A stretch of 37,073 nt of DNA from an uncultured Pelagibacteraceae bacterium (GCA_902597695.1 CACJYH010000006.1:1-37073), one strand, 5' to 3'; positions 8,782-16,926 are shown, counted from the first letter of the stretch. Notes: generated by a model not told the origin, from the letters alone. A program made the numbers and translations.

Positions 8782-8807
8782 TTGGCCAACCAACTCAAAT
8801 ATTGAGT
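8782..8807. promoter_or_regulatory. Two adjacent palindromes in the divergent STAS/pilin intergenic region
   Basis: The 162-base gap between the divergent STAS and pilin genes contains a perfect 8-base palindrome TTGGCCAA (8782-8789). Four bases later comes ACTCAA-ATA-TTGAGT (8793-8807), a 6-base inverted repeat with a 3-base centre. They sit about 80-105 bases upstream of the pilin ATG, a position suitable for regulator binding to one or both promoters. Seen directly in sequence; the function is inferred. Short palindromes also arise by chance in AT-rich DNA. Confidence 0.35.
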
Positions 8808-8887
8808 GAAATTAGGCAATATTTATAGTTTACATCATTGATAATTATTATAAATTTTCTGATTAATTAATTAATTAAAGAGGAAAC

Positions 8888-9379
8888 ATGAAAAATAACA
8901 AAGGTTTTACACTAATTGAACTACTAGTTGTTGTTGCAATTATTGGTATTTTAGCAGCTGTCGGTGTTGTTGCTTACAATGGTTATACAAAAAGTGCAAA
9001 AATTAATGCATCTAAATCTAACCAAGGTGCAGTAACAAAATATTTAGCAGCAGAAATTCAAAAATGTAACATTGGTACAGAAACTAGTGCAATGGGTGGA
9101 AGTTTAATTTGTGATGGTAGAACTGCAACTTCAATTCAAACTGCAGCTCTTGCAACACTTTCTGATTTTAAAAACACTTACACACCAGCTTGTCAAGGAG
9201 TGACAGATGGCTCTACTGCGCCAACCTCTACAAATGCCTCAGTTACATGCGCGGCGTCAGGAAAAGGCTACACGACAATTACGCTAGGAGAGGGTAATGA
9301 TGAAGGTTTTTTGATTGTCAAAACTCAGTATGATGAAGCGTCTTCTGATGTGTTGCAAAACAAAGTTGAAGCAGAATAA
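8888..9379 (+). CDS. Type IV pilin (major pilin candidate)
   Basis: Prepilin with a short class III leader MKNNKG, cleavage expected between G6 and F7, giving mature FTLIELLVVVAIIGILAAV with the conserved Glu at mature position 5. The hydrophobic N-terminal helix is followed by a globular domain with four cysteines (C60, C75, C102, C121), enough for two disulphides. The length of 163 is typical of PilA/MshA-like pilins. The start is preceded by a strong ribosome-binding site (AAGAGGAAAC), unusual for this window, which suggests high expression. It is first of two pilin genes; the next begins 22 bases after its stop. A prepilin peptidase gene is not in the window. Confidence 0.93.
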   Translation: MKNNKGFTLIELLVVVAIIGILAAVGVVAYNGYTKSAKINASKSNQGAVTKYLAAEIQKCNIGTETSAMGGSLICDGRTATSIQTAALATLSDFKNTYTPACQGVTDGSTAPTSTNASVTCAASGKGYTTITLGEGNDEGFLIVKTQYDEASSDVLQNKVEAE

Positions 9380-9401
9380 TCAACTGCATCATAAAAAAAA
9401 T

Positions 9402-9830
9402 ATGAAAATTAAAAGCTCACTAGGGTTTTCCCTAGTAGAGCTTTTAGTTGTGGTCGCGATAATAGGAACTCTGTCAGCTGTTGGAGTTTTAGCTTACAAT
9501 GGCTATATGTCTGGAGCTAAAGAAAAGTCTGCTAAAAATGTAATGCAACAAATTTCTTTGGCACAAACAGAAGAGTACTCAAATGCTGGTGGTTACTATA
9601 CTCAAGATGATGGTAGCTGCACACCAACTCGAGCTTCTTCTGATGCTATTCAAGCTAATTTATTTGATAACGCTGACATTATAGGAGTTGATATTGGTTA
9701 TAATATTTGTATCGCAAATACGGGTGCCGCTAATTATCTAATCGTTGCCGAAGAGACTATTGGAGGTGAAAATCCATGTATACTTACTTTAACTCGTAAT
9801 GGAGTTTATACCAGAGATACTGACTGTTAA
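9402..9830 (+). CDS. Second type IV pilin (minor pilin candidate)
   Basis: 142-residue prepilin with leader MKIKSSLG and mature start FSLVELLVVVAIIGTLSAVG, including Glu at mature position 5. I chose the ATG at 9402, because the open frame reaches upstream to 9315 inside the first pilin but only this start puts a short leader before the cleavage site. Four cysteines (C73, C103, C126, C142); the last is the C-terminal residue, giving a closed C-terminal disulphide loop as in many pilins. The N-terminal helix resembles the first pilin, but the globular part is unrelated by eye. Shares a transcript with the first pilin. Confidence 0.9.
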   Translation: MKIKSSLGFSLVELLVVVAIIGTLSAVGVLAYNGYMSGAKEKSAKNVMQQISLAQTEEYSNAGGYYTQDDGSCTPTRASSDAIQANLFDNADIIGVDIGYNICIANTGAANYLIVAEETIGGENPCILTLTRNGVYTRDTDC

Positions 9831-9904
9831 AAACAATCATTAAAAATCAATTTGATCACCAAGTTAATTGCTAGTTGAAATTTTTTTGTTAGGTAACTAA
9901 AATT

Positions 9905-12067
9905 ATGGATAAAGATATGGCCCAAGAAGTAATAGATATACTTACAAGTAATATTGATACTTTATGGGTTATTGATTGTGCGATTTTAGTTTTCATTATG
10001 CAGGCGGGTTTTATGTGTATGGAAACCGGTTTATCGAGACATAAAAATAGTATCAACGTAGCTTTAAAAAATGCAGCAGATTTCGGTGTCTCGGTAGTTA
10101 TCTTTTGGATTTTTGGTTTTGGTTTGATGTTTGGTACTTCTTATAACGGATTCTTTGGTACCGACTTATTTTTCTTTAAAACAGATAAAGCTGAGTACAT
10201 GACTTATTTTGTGTTCCAAGCAATGTTTGTTGCAACAGCTGCAACTATCATATCAGGAGCAGTGGCTGAGCGAATGAAGTTTAATGGTTATTTAATCATG
10301 ACCGTTTTAGCGACTGGAATAATTTATCCAATCGTAGGTCACTGGGCTTGGTCTTCAAGTTATCTATCTAAATATGATACAGTTGATCAACTGCTTGCAA
10401 TTACAGGAACAGTTAAAACCACAGGCTGGTTATCAGATTTAGGTTTTGTTGATTTTGCCGGAAGCACGATAGTTCACTCAGTGGGTGGATGGATAGCTTT
10501 AGCAGCTGTAATTATATTAGGACCAAGAATTGGAAAATACTCTGATGCAAACAAAGGAAAATTTACAGGTTCCAGTTTTCCTTTAGCAGTTTTGGGAACA
10601 CTCATATTATGGTTTGGTTGGTTTGGTTTTAATGGGGGTAGTAATGGTGCAATGGATGAAGTAGTGCCTTTAATATTAATTAACACTTTTTTAGCTGCAG
10701 CCTTTGGTTTGTTAACTGGATTAAGTGTTTCATACTTTAGATTTAAAAAGCCAGATCCGTTTTATATTATATTGGGTCCACTAGCAGGGCTAGTTGCAAT
10801 TACTGCCGGATGTAATTCCATGACATCAGTGACATCTATTTTTGTAGGGATCGTTGGGGCAATCATTGCAATTATTGTTAATGAATTATTAAATAAATTT
10901 GAAATTGATGATGTTGTTGGTGCAGTACCAGTTCATTTAGCTGCAGGAGTTTGGGGAACATTAGCGGTTGGTTTATTTAGTGACTTAAATATTTTGGATA
11001 CGGGGCTTGATAGATTTTCACAAATTAAAATTCAATTAATTGGTATAATTTCTATAGGTGCATTTACATTCATATCTTCATTTATAATCTTAAGTTTTTT
11101 TAATAAATTTTATCCACTCAGAGTTAGCCCTGTTCAAGAAGAACTAGGGTTGAATATTGCTGAACATAATGCTGTATCTATTGAACACGATTTAATTACT
11201 ATTTTGGATAAACAATCAGAGTCTGGTGATCTTAAGATAAGAGGTCCACAGGATCCTTTTACAGCTGGTGGTGTTATTGGTCTTTATTATAACAAGCTCA
11301 TGAGCAAACTTGAGACAAGTGAGGATGAAAAAAATAAGTGGCGAGAAAGAATCTCAAAAGAAGTAAAACTTGCAGTAAAAGTTCAAGAAAATTTTTTACC
11401 CAAAAGAAATTTAAAAAATTATCCAGTTCATGGAATTAATATTGCAGCAAGAGAAGTCTCAGGAGACTTTTTTAGTTTTTACCCACACAATGATAGTATT
11501 TATTTTATAATTGCAGATGTAGCTGGCAAAGGAATTCATGCAGGTATGGTTATGGCTAAAGCATCAACTTTATTTGAAGTTTTAGCTCAATCCAAAGTAG
11601 ATCCAGACGAAATGGTTTTCCATATGAATAATGATTTAAATAATACTAAAACTGCTGGAATGTTTGTAACCTCAATTGTAGGAGAATATAATTTAATTAC
11701 CGATGAAATTAGATGGGTCAATGCGGGTCATCAACCTGCAATTTTAAGAAACGGACAAGGTAAATATGATCAGTTTGAAAGTTCTGCACCTCCTTTAGGG
11801 GTGATTAAACAAAAAGATAAAAGTATTTATAATATTCATAAAACAAAATTAAACGGCTCAAGGTTTTATGCGTTCACTGATGGTTTGTCGGAAAGTCTAA
11901 ATAATCAAGGTGAAGAAATAGGCATCGATGGCTCGATTGGTATCATCGAACAAAATTATAATAAAGATACCATCAAGCAATTAGATAACATTACTAAATC
12001 TGTAATAGGAACTAGTCAAAATAGAAAATTATCTGATGACCTGACATTGATAAGTATTGGAAAATAA
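9905..12067 (+). CDS. amt: Ammonium transporter (Amt) fused to a SpoIIE/RsbU PP2C phosphatase
   Basis: Residues 1-400 are a complete Amt: FMQAGFMCMETGLSRHKN early, the aromatic gate region, DFAGSTIVHSVGG with pore His H191, GWFGFNGGSNG, and the second pore His H344 in VPVHLAAG. Residues about 404-485 form a linker containing GLNIAEHNA and PFTAGGVIGLYYNKLM. The rest is a PP2C SpoIIE domain: the helix EVKLAVKVQENFLPK (486-500), metal-ligand Asp candidates D521 (SGDFF), D538 (IADVAGKG), D659 (FTDGL) and D711/D712 (SDDLTLI). All pore and metal residues expected for function are present, so both halves look active. The architecture predicts a membrane ammonium sensor whose output is dephosphorylation of a STAS protein. 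Amt fused to histidine kinase or GGDEF is known; no glnK-like PII gene accompanies this one. The 720 residues are contiguous with no frameshift. Confidence 0.95.
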   Translation: MDKDMAQEVIDILTSNIDTLWVIDCAILVFIMQAGFMCMETGLSRHKNSINVALKNAADFGVSVVIFWIFGFGLMFGTSYNGFFGTDLFFFKTDKAEYMTYFVFQAMFVATAATIISGAVAERMKFNGYLIMTVLATGIIYPIVGHWAWSSSYLSKYDTVDQLLAITGTVKTTGWLSDLGFVDFAGSTIVHSVGGWIALAAVIILGPRIGKYSDANKGKFTGSSFPLAVLGTLILWFGWFGFNGGSNGAMDEVVPLILINTFLAAAFGLLTGLSVSYFRFKKPDPFYIILGPLAGLVAITAGCNSMTSVTSIFVGIVGAIIAIIVNELLNKFEIDDVVGAVPVHLAAGVWGTLAVGLFSDLNILDTGLDRFSQIKIQLIGIISIGAFTFISSFIILSFFNKFYPLRVSPVQEELGLNIAEHNAVSIEHDLITILDKQSESGDLKIRGPQDPFTAGGVIGLYYNKLMSKLETSEDEKNKWRERISKEVKLAVKVQENFLPKRNLKNYPVHGINIAAREVSGDFFSFYPHNDSIYFIIADVAGKGIHAGMVMAKASTLFEVLAQSKVDPDEMVFHMNNDLNNTKTAGMFVTSIVGEYNLITDEIRWVNAGHQPAILRNGQGKYDQFESSAPPLGVIKQKDKSIYNIHKTKLNGSRFYAFTDGLSESLNNQGEEIGIDGSIGIIEQNYNKDTIKQLDNITKSVIGTSQNRKLSDDLTLISIGK

Positions 12068-12127
12068 GACTTATTTCTAAAATTAATTAATTGAAAAAAA
12101 CAATATACTTAATATCTTTTCTTTTTT

Positions 12128-13432
12128 ATGTTTTCTAATTTATCAAGATTAAAATATTTATTGATCTCAACAATTTTGATGATTTCAACATCTGCTTTTT
12201 CATCAGAAAAAAATATTACCTATATGCAAATCCTACAAGATCCTAATAACCTAGATTTGAATTTAAAATATGCGCAACAACAAGGTAAAGTTGGAAATTT
12301 TAAACAAACAATTTCAACACTTGAGAGGTTAAATATGCTTTATCCAGACAATGTTGAAATTAAATTATATTTGTTATCTGTTTTAGTCCAAGTCGACTCT
12401 CCTGAAAAGGCCAATACTATTATTGAGGAAATGAAATTAAGAAGAGATCTTGAACCAGAGGATTTAGAAACATTACAAGAAATTGAAGAGGAGTTAAGAG
12501 ATCGGGAACCAAGTTTGTGGAATTTAACAGCAGATGTTGGATTTGGTGCAACATTTTCCAATAACGTAAATAGTGTTTCAAAAACTGGAAAAAAATTAGA
12601 GTCAGATGCAATAGCTAATTTTACTTCCGCGAGACATGACAGAACAGAAAGTGCATCGTTAGGTATAACAGCAACAAGACCTATTGGAGAAGAATCATCA
12701 TTGCTATTAAACTTTGCACATTCTACATCTAATCAATATCAGGAAGCTGATGATGATTTTCAAAGTTATGGATTAACAATTGGTTTGGATACTACTTTAG
12801 GTAATCAGAGTCTAAGTCCCTATATAATTATGAGTAAAACTGATGCGCAACATGATGCAGATAGTTTTTCATTTATGCTTGGAGTTGGGGGCTTCTTTAC
12901 AGCAGGGGAGCGACATTCTTTTAGTTATGGTTACTCGTATTCAGACTCTAAAGCCAACAAAAATTCAGAAGATACAACTGCAGATGAAACTAACTCAATT
13001 GGGCATGGTTTTACTTTTGGTTATGATGTAATTTTAACTCCAATTATTTCTAGTTCTTTAAGTCTAGGATATAGTGACTCGGATGCAAAAGTAGATGCAG
13101 GAAATGATTATGAAACTTATGAATTTGGTATTGGTTTAAATTTTGCATTTCCTTGGGCTTATATAGCTTGGAGTGCCTCAACCAGTTTCAATGATTATAA
13201 AGTTGCTGATACGTCGGTTGACTCTTCAAAGTTAAGATCTGATCATGCAACAACAACTGATATTATGATTACAAAAGCCGTAGGGGATATCTTTCCAATC
13301 ATTGATCCTAATAGAACTTTATTTATTAACTTGTCTTATGAAAAAACTTTCTCTGAGGCAAATATAATGAACTATGATTATTTAGCCGATTCCTTCGCAT
13401 TAAGTTTTTCAAAGGCTTTGAAACTTAATTAA
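12128..13432 (+). CDS. Outer-membrane beta-barrel protein with TPR-like N-terminus
   Basis: Begins with a Sec signal peptide (cleavage near AFS at about 23-25). Residues about 35-130 are helical and TPR-like: a GNFKQTISTLERLNMLYPDN unit and another around SPEKANTIIEEMK. From about 135 to the end the sequence alternates polar and aromatic residues in strands such as SLLLNFAHSTSN and FSYGYSYSDSKAN, a barrel of roughly 300 residues. This layout resembles Slam/DUF560-type outer-membrane proteins and the TPR-barrel proteins that can accompany FecR and CHASE2 genes; I cannot decide between them. It ends in Asn rather than the usual Phe. It sits 60 bases after the Amt fusion and 99 before the FecR gene, suggesting a shared pathway. 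Confidence 0.7.
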   Translation: MFSNLSRLKYLLISTILMISTSAFSSEKNITYMQILQDPNNLDLNLKYAQQQGKVGNFKQTISTLERLNMLYPDNVEIKLYLLSVLVQVDSPEKANTIIEEMKLRRDLEPEDLETLQEIEEELRDREPSLWNLTADVGFGATFSNNVNSVSKTGKKLESDAIANFTSARHDRTESASLGITATRPIGEESSLLLNFAHSTSNQYQEADDDFQSYGLTIGLDTTLGNQSLSPYIIMSKTDAQHDADSFSFMLGVGGFFTAGERHSFSYGYSYSDSKANKNSEDTTADETNSIGHGFTFGYDVILTPIISSSLSLGYSDSDAKVDAGNDYETYEFGIGLNFAFPWAYIAWSASTSFNDYKVADTSVDSSKLRSDHATTTDIMITKAVGDIFPIIDPNRTLFINLSYEKTFSEANIMNYDYLADSFALSFSKALKLN

Positions 13433-13531
13433 TCAAATTTTTTTTAAAATTCGCTTATAAATTGCTTTTTTTCACGCTCAATTTGAGCCTTTTAAGTTTA
13501 TTTTTTTTATATTTTTGTTAGTTTTACGATA

Positions 13532-14752
13532 ATGAAAAAATTATTGTCAGTTCTGTCAGGTCTAATTTTTATGATCAGCACAAGTGTTTTTGCTGAGGAA
13601 AAATTAACTATCGAAAAACAATTAGTTGGAATTGTTGGTGCAATTTCTGGAACTGTAAAAACTGAGACTAGAGAATTAAAAGCTGGTGACAAAATTTATT
13701 TAAATGAAACAATTGTTGCTGGTGCAGGATCCGGTACACAAATTTTACTCTTAGATCAATCAACATTTACTATAGGTGAAGACTCAGAAGTTGTGATGGA
13801 TACATTTATATTTGATCCTGCAACAAATGACGGAAAAATTGTTGCGAGTGTCAAACAAGGAAGCTTAAAAGTAATCTCTGGTTTGATTAGTAAAAAAAAT
13901 CCTGATAGCTTAACTGTAGAAGTGCCAGAGGGAACACTTGGATCAAGGGGAACGGAATTTCAAACAATTGTATCAAAAGGTAAAACTGATACTTTATTAA
14001 TTGGTCCAGGAAAAAATAATACATTAGGAATGAGACCTGGAGCAGTCCTTGTTGGAAACAGTCTTGGTTCAACTTTACTAGACAATCCTTATAGCATGAC
14101 TTCAATGACTAAAGGTAAAGCACCTGGTCAAGCTAAGAAAATTACTAAAAATCAATTAAAGAAATTTAATAAAAAGATGAAAGCTTTAAGAGTTGCTAAG
14201 CTCTCGCCAGAAGAAAAAAAAGGTAAGAGAAAAGAAATGAAAAAGCAATTAAGGAAAGAGCTTAAGTCTATGGGTTTTGAAAAAGAAGAGATTAAATCAA
14301 TTATTAAAGAAAATATTCAAAAAGATAAAGAGAAGAAAGTAGCTATAAAAAAAGAAAGAGCTGAAAAGAAAAAAGCTAAAAAGAAAAAAGCAAAAGCAGA
14401 AAAGAAAAAGAACAAAAAGAAAAAAGCTAAAAAAGTAGATAAGAAAAAAGGTAAAAAGAAAAAAGCTACTAAAAAAGGTTCTAAAAAGAAAAAAGCAGTT
14501 AAGAAAAAAGAAGGTAAAAAGAAAAAAGCTACTAAGAAAAAAGCTACTAAGAAAAAAGCTGTTAAGAAAAAACCAGCTAAAAAGAAAAAGAAAGCAGTTA
14601 AGAAAAAAGTTAAGAAGAAAAAGAAAGTAGTTAAAAAGAAAAAACCTAAAAAGAAAATTAAGAAAAAAGTAGCAAAGAAAAGAAAGATAGTTAAAAAGAA
14701 AAGAGCAGCTAAAAAGAGAAAAGCTAAAAAGAAAAGAAGAAAAAAGAAGTAA
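13532..14752 (+). CDS. Secreted FecR-domain protein with a long polylysine C-terminal tail
   Basis: Signal peptide (residues 1-21, cleavage at VFA/EEK). A FecR domain at about 30-165 has the family pattern: VGAISGTVKT, LKAGDKIYLNETIVAG, DQSTFTIGEDSEVVMDTF, VKQGSLKVISG and GTLGSRGTEF. A basic, helical region (about 194-270) leads into a tail (about 274-406) in which I count 85 Lys in 133 residues, largely as KKKA/KKKV units resembling histone H1 tails. There is no transmembrane anti-sigma region, so it is not a FecR-type anti-sigma factor but a periplasmic FecR-domain protein. Between the outer-membrane barrel and CHASE2 genes it may act as a periplasmic link or ligand; that is inference. The tail is encoded by an almost pure purine tract. 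Confidence 0.85.
   Translation: MKKLLSVLSGLIFMISTSVFAEEKLTIEKQLVGIVGAISGTVKTETRELKAGDKIYLNETIVAGAGSGTQILLLDQSTFTIGEDSEVVMDTFIFDPATNDGKIVASVKQGSLKVISGLISKKNPDSLTVEVPEGTLGSRGTEFQTIVSKGKTDTLLIGPGKNNTLGMRPGAVLVGNSLGSTLLDNPYSMTSMTKGKAPGQAKKITKNQLKKFNKKMKALRVAKLSPEEKKGKRKEMKKQLRKELKSMGFEKEEIKSIIKENIQKDKEKKVAIKKERAEKKKAKKKKAKAEKKKNKKKKAKKVDKKKGKKKKATKKGSKKKKAVKKKEGKKKKATKKKATKKKAVKKKPAKKKKKAVKKKVKKKKKVVKKKKPKKKIKKKVAKKRKIVKKKRAAKKRKAKKKRRKKK
14350..14751 (+). repeat. Polypurine low-complexity tract coding the polylysine tail
   Basis: About 400 bases, almost entirely A and G on the plus strand, built of imperfect units such as AAGAAAAAAGCT (Lys-Lys-Lys-Ala) and a 15-base variant with ACT inserted that recurs in tandem around 14519-14568. 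It lies wholly inside the FecR-domain gene and keeps frame to the stop. Such tracts are prone to slippage and could make tail length vary between strains. Repeat structure is seen directly; instability is inference. Confidence 0.8.
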
Positions 14753-14811
14753 TTAGCTAGTTCTTAATAAGTTTCATTTACATTACTTAAATTAGATATA
14801 AATTTCACTTT

Positions 14812-16863
14812 GTGAAAGCTTTTGTACAAAAAAATTTAAATTATTTTGTTTTCTTAATTTTACTTTCATTATTAATTTTTCTAAAAATTCTAAATCCTGC
14901 ATTTATTAAGTCTGTTTCATATTTAAGTTTTGATTTATATCAAAAAGTATTTGTAGAAAAAAAAGATAGCGATGTAGTTATCATTGATATTGATGAACAA
15001 AGTTTAGGTAAATTTGGACAATTTCCATGGAACAGGAGAGTTTTTGCAAAAATTCTTGATCAATTAAATATTCACAATCCAAAAGCAATTGGTTTTGATA
15101 TTTTTTTTACTGAAAAAGATAAGCAATCACCCGATGAAATTATAAAGTCATATGGTTTAATTCCCTCTGATGTTGCAGATATTCAAAACTTAAAAAGTCC
15201 TGATGATATTTTTTCGGAAAAATTAAAAGAGTCAAAGTCGATAATTGCTGTTTTGGGTAGCAATGTACCGTCACATTCAAATTATGATAGAAAAGCAAAA
15301 GCCAGATTTTTATCTAAAGGTGGTGATCCAAAAGATTTTACATATTCATATCCTCATTCCATAGGATCTTTGGAAAAATTAGAAAAGAATGTAAGGGGAT
15401 TAGGTTCCATATCTTTTTTAGATCAATTAGATGGAATAATACGATCTTTACCACTGATTGTACAATTTGATAAAAAAATATATCCCACCATGGGACTAGA
15501 AATGGTCAGAGTAGGATCAAAACAAAAAAATATTTATGTAGAATTGAATGAAGTAGGCATTCAAAGAATAAGTGCTAGACCCCACAAAGTTGAGTCAGAT
15601 CCTAATGGGATTATTTGGATTAAATATAAAAAATCAAATAAAGATCAATTTATATCAGCTGGCGATGTGTACGATGGGAAATTTCAATCAGATTTTTTTA
15701 AGGACAAGTACGTTTTAATTGGAGCATCAGCACAAGGACTTTTTGATCTTGTTAAAACTCCACTTGGTGTGACTATTCCAGGAGTAGAAGTTCATGCTAA
15801 TGTTATAGAGAATATCCTTGATCAATCTTATTTGGTTCGAAATCCAAATACATATATTTTTGAATTAATATTTTCAATTATTATTGCTTTACTTACATTC
15901 GTTTTGTCTCAAAAGATTAAACCAAAATATAGTTTATCTATATTCTTTGGAAATATTTTGGCAATTATAATCATTGGTTTTTCTATATATAAATTTAGAT
16001 CTGAGTTAGTGGATTTTAGTTATCCTATTTTTATTGTGACACTAACATTTTTAACTGGTCTTTATTTTAGGTTTATTGAAGAAAATAAGATGGCTTTAGC
16101 CAACCTGCAAAAAGAGGCTAAACTTTTAAAAGAACGTGAGCTAGCAGCTGGAGTTCAAAAAAGTTTATTTCCTGATATTTCAAAATTTGAGAATTTTATT
16201 TTTGCAAAAAACGTTCCAGCACGAGATGTTTCAGGCGACTATTTTGATGTCGTTAGATCTACCCCAGAAGAATATTTTTTTACTTTGGCCGATGTATCGG
16301 GAAAAGGGGTAAAAGCTGGAATGTATATGGCCAAAGCATCCTCAATTTTTAGAACTCTTACCAATTTAAAATTTCCTTTAGAAAAAGTAGTATTTGGTGT
16401 CAATAATGAGTTGGTTGAAGCAAAATTTAAAGGAATGTTTGTGACAGCTGTTTTTGGTAAATTAAACATTAAAACGGGTGAACTTGTGTTTATTAATGCA
16501 GGCCATGAAAGTATCCTCACTTTTGATGAAAATAAAAATTACGAATATATCAAATCAGAAATGCCACCAATTGGTATAGTAAAGTATTTTACTGAGTCGA
16601 TGGTGAAATCAAATACAATCAACCTTAAAGATAAAACTTTTGTAGTTTACACAGATGGAGTAACTGAAGGTTATTTAAAAAATGGGGAAGAACTTGGGGC
16701 TGAAGGAGTGCAAAAAATTATTAACGAAATGTCACAGGTCACACCAAAGTCTATCGTAGAAGCTATCGAAAAAGAGCTTAACTGGGGTGCAGAAAAGTTA
16801 AGGGATGACATTACTTGTATGGCAATAAACATTAATAATACTGAACTGATAAAGAAGAAATAA
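14812..16863 (+). CDS. CHASE2 sensor fused to a SpoIIE/RsbU PP2C phosphatase
   Basis: Membrane sensor phosphatase. After an N-terminal signal-anchor (about 10-28), residues 30-340 form a CHASE2 extracytoplasmic domain with typical blocks: VVIIDIDEQSLGKFGQFPWNRRVFA, AIGFDIFFTEKD, LGSISFLDQLDGIIRSLPL and PGVEVHANVIENIL. Three membrane spans follow (about 345-366, 376-393, 402-419), then a linker helix LAAGVQKSLFPDI and a complete SpoIIE phosphatase with Asp candidates D476 (SGDYF), D494 (LADVSGKG), D615 (YTDGV) and D665/D666 (RDDIT). CHASE2 more often carries a kinase or cyclase. The phosphatase half is homologous to that of the Amt fusion, so both may act on the STAS pair at 8145-8725. The start is GTG at 14812, the best start ahead of the signal-anchor. 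Confidence 0.93.
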   Translation: MKAFVQKNLNYFVFLILLSLLIFLKILNPAFIKSVSYLSFDLYQKVFVEKKDSDVVIIDIDEQSLGKFGQFPWNRRVFAKILDQLNIHNPKAIGFDIFFTEKDKQSPDEIIKSYGLIPSDVADIQNLKSPDDIFSEKLKESKSIIAVLGSNVPSHSNYDRKAKARFLSKGGDPKDFTYSYPHSIGSLEKLEKNVRGLGSISFLDQLDGIIRSLPLIVQFDKKIYPTMGLEMVRVGSKQKNIYVELNEVGIQRISARPHKVESDPNGIIWIKYKKSNKDQFISAGDVYDGKFQSDFFKDKYVLIGASAQGLFDLVKTPLGVTIPGVEVHANVIENILDQSYLVRNPNTYIFELIFSIIIALLTFVLSQKIKPKYSLSIFFGNILAIIIIGFSIYKFRSELVDFSYPIFIVTLTFLTGLYFRFIEENKMALANLQKEAKLLKERELAAGVQKSLFPDISKFENFIFAKNVPARDVSGDYFDVVRSTPEEYFFTLADVSGKGVKAGMYMAKASSIFRTLTNLKFPLEKVVFGVNNELVEAKFKGMFVTAVFGKLNIKTGELVFINAGHESILTFDENKNYEYIKSEMPPIGIVKYFTESMVKSNTINLKDKTFVVYTDGVTEGYLKNGEELGAEGVQKIINEMSQVTPKSIVEAIEKELNWGAEKLRDDITCMAININNTELIKKK

Positions 16864-16926
16864 TTTGTAACCCAAAATGAATAAATTGGTTGTTTAATAT
16901 TTTTTAATTTTATGTAAGTTGCAGTT

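Noticed and set aside
8861..8879. ATTA/TTAA tandem repeat before the first pilin as a mobile-element or regulatory repeat
   Set aside because: Short AT-only repeats are common in this base composition; a similar run occurs before livK at about 23030-23055.
9315..9401. Upstream extension of the second pilin
   Set aside because: The extension overlaps the first pilin in another frame and would put an unlikely 37-residue leader before the prepilin cleavage site; ATG 9402 is right.
14350..14751. Polylysine tail as an assembly or frameshift artefact
   Set aside because: The tract keeps a single frame to a proper stop with mixed codons and interspersed Ala, Val, Thr and Glu, so it looks like genuine coding sequence, though slippage errors cannot be fully excluded.
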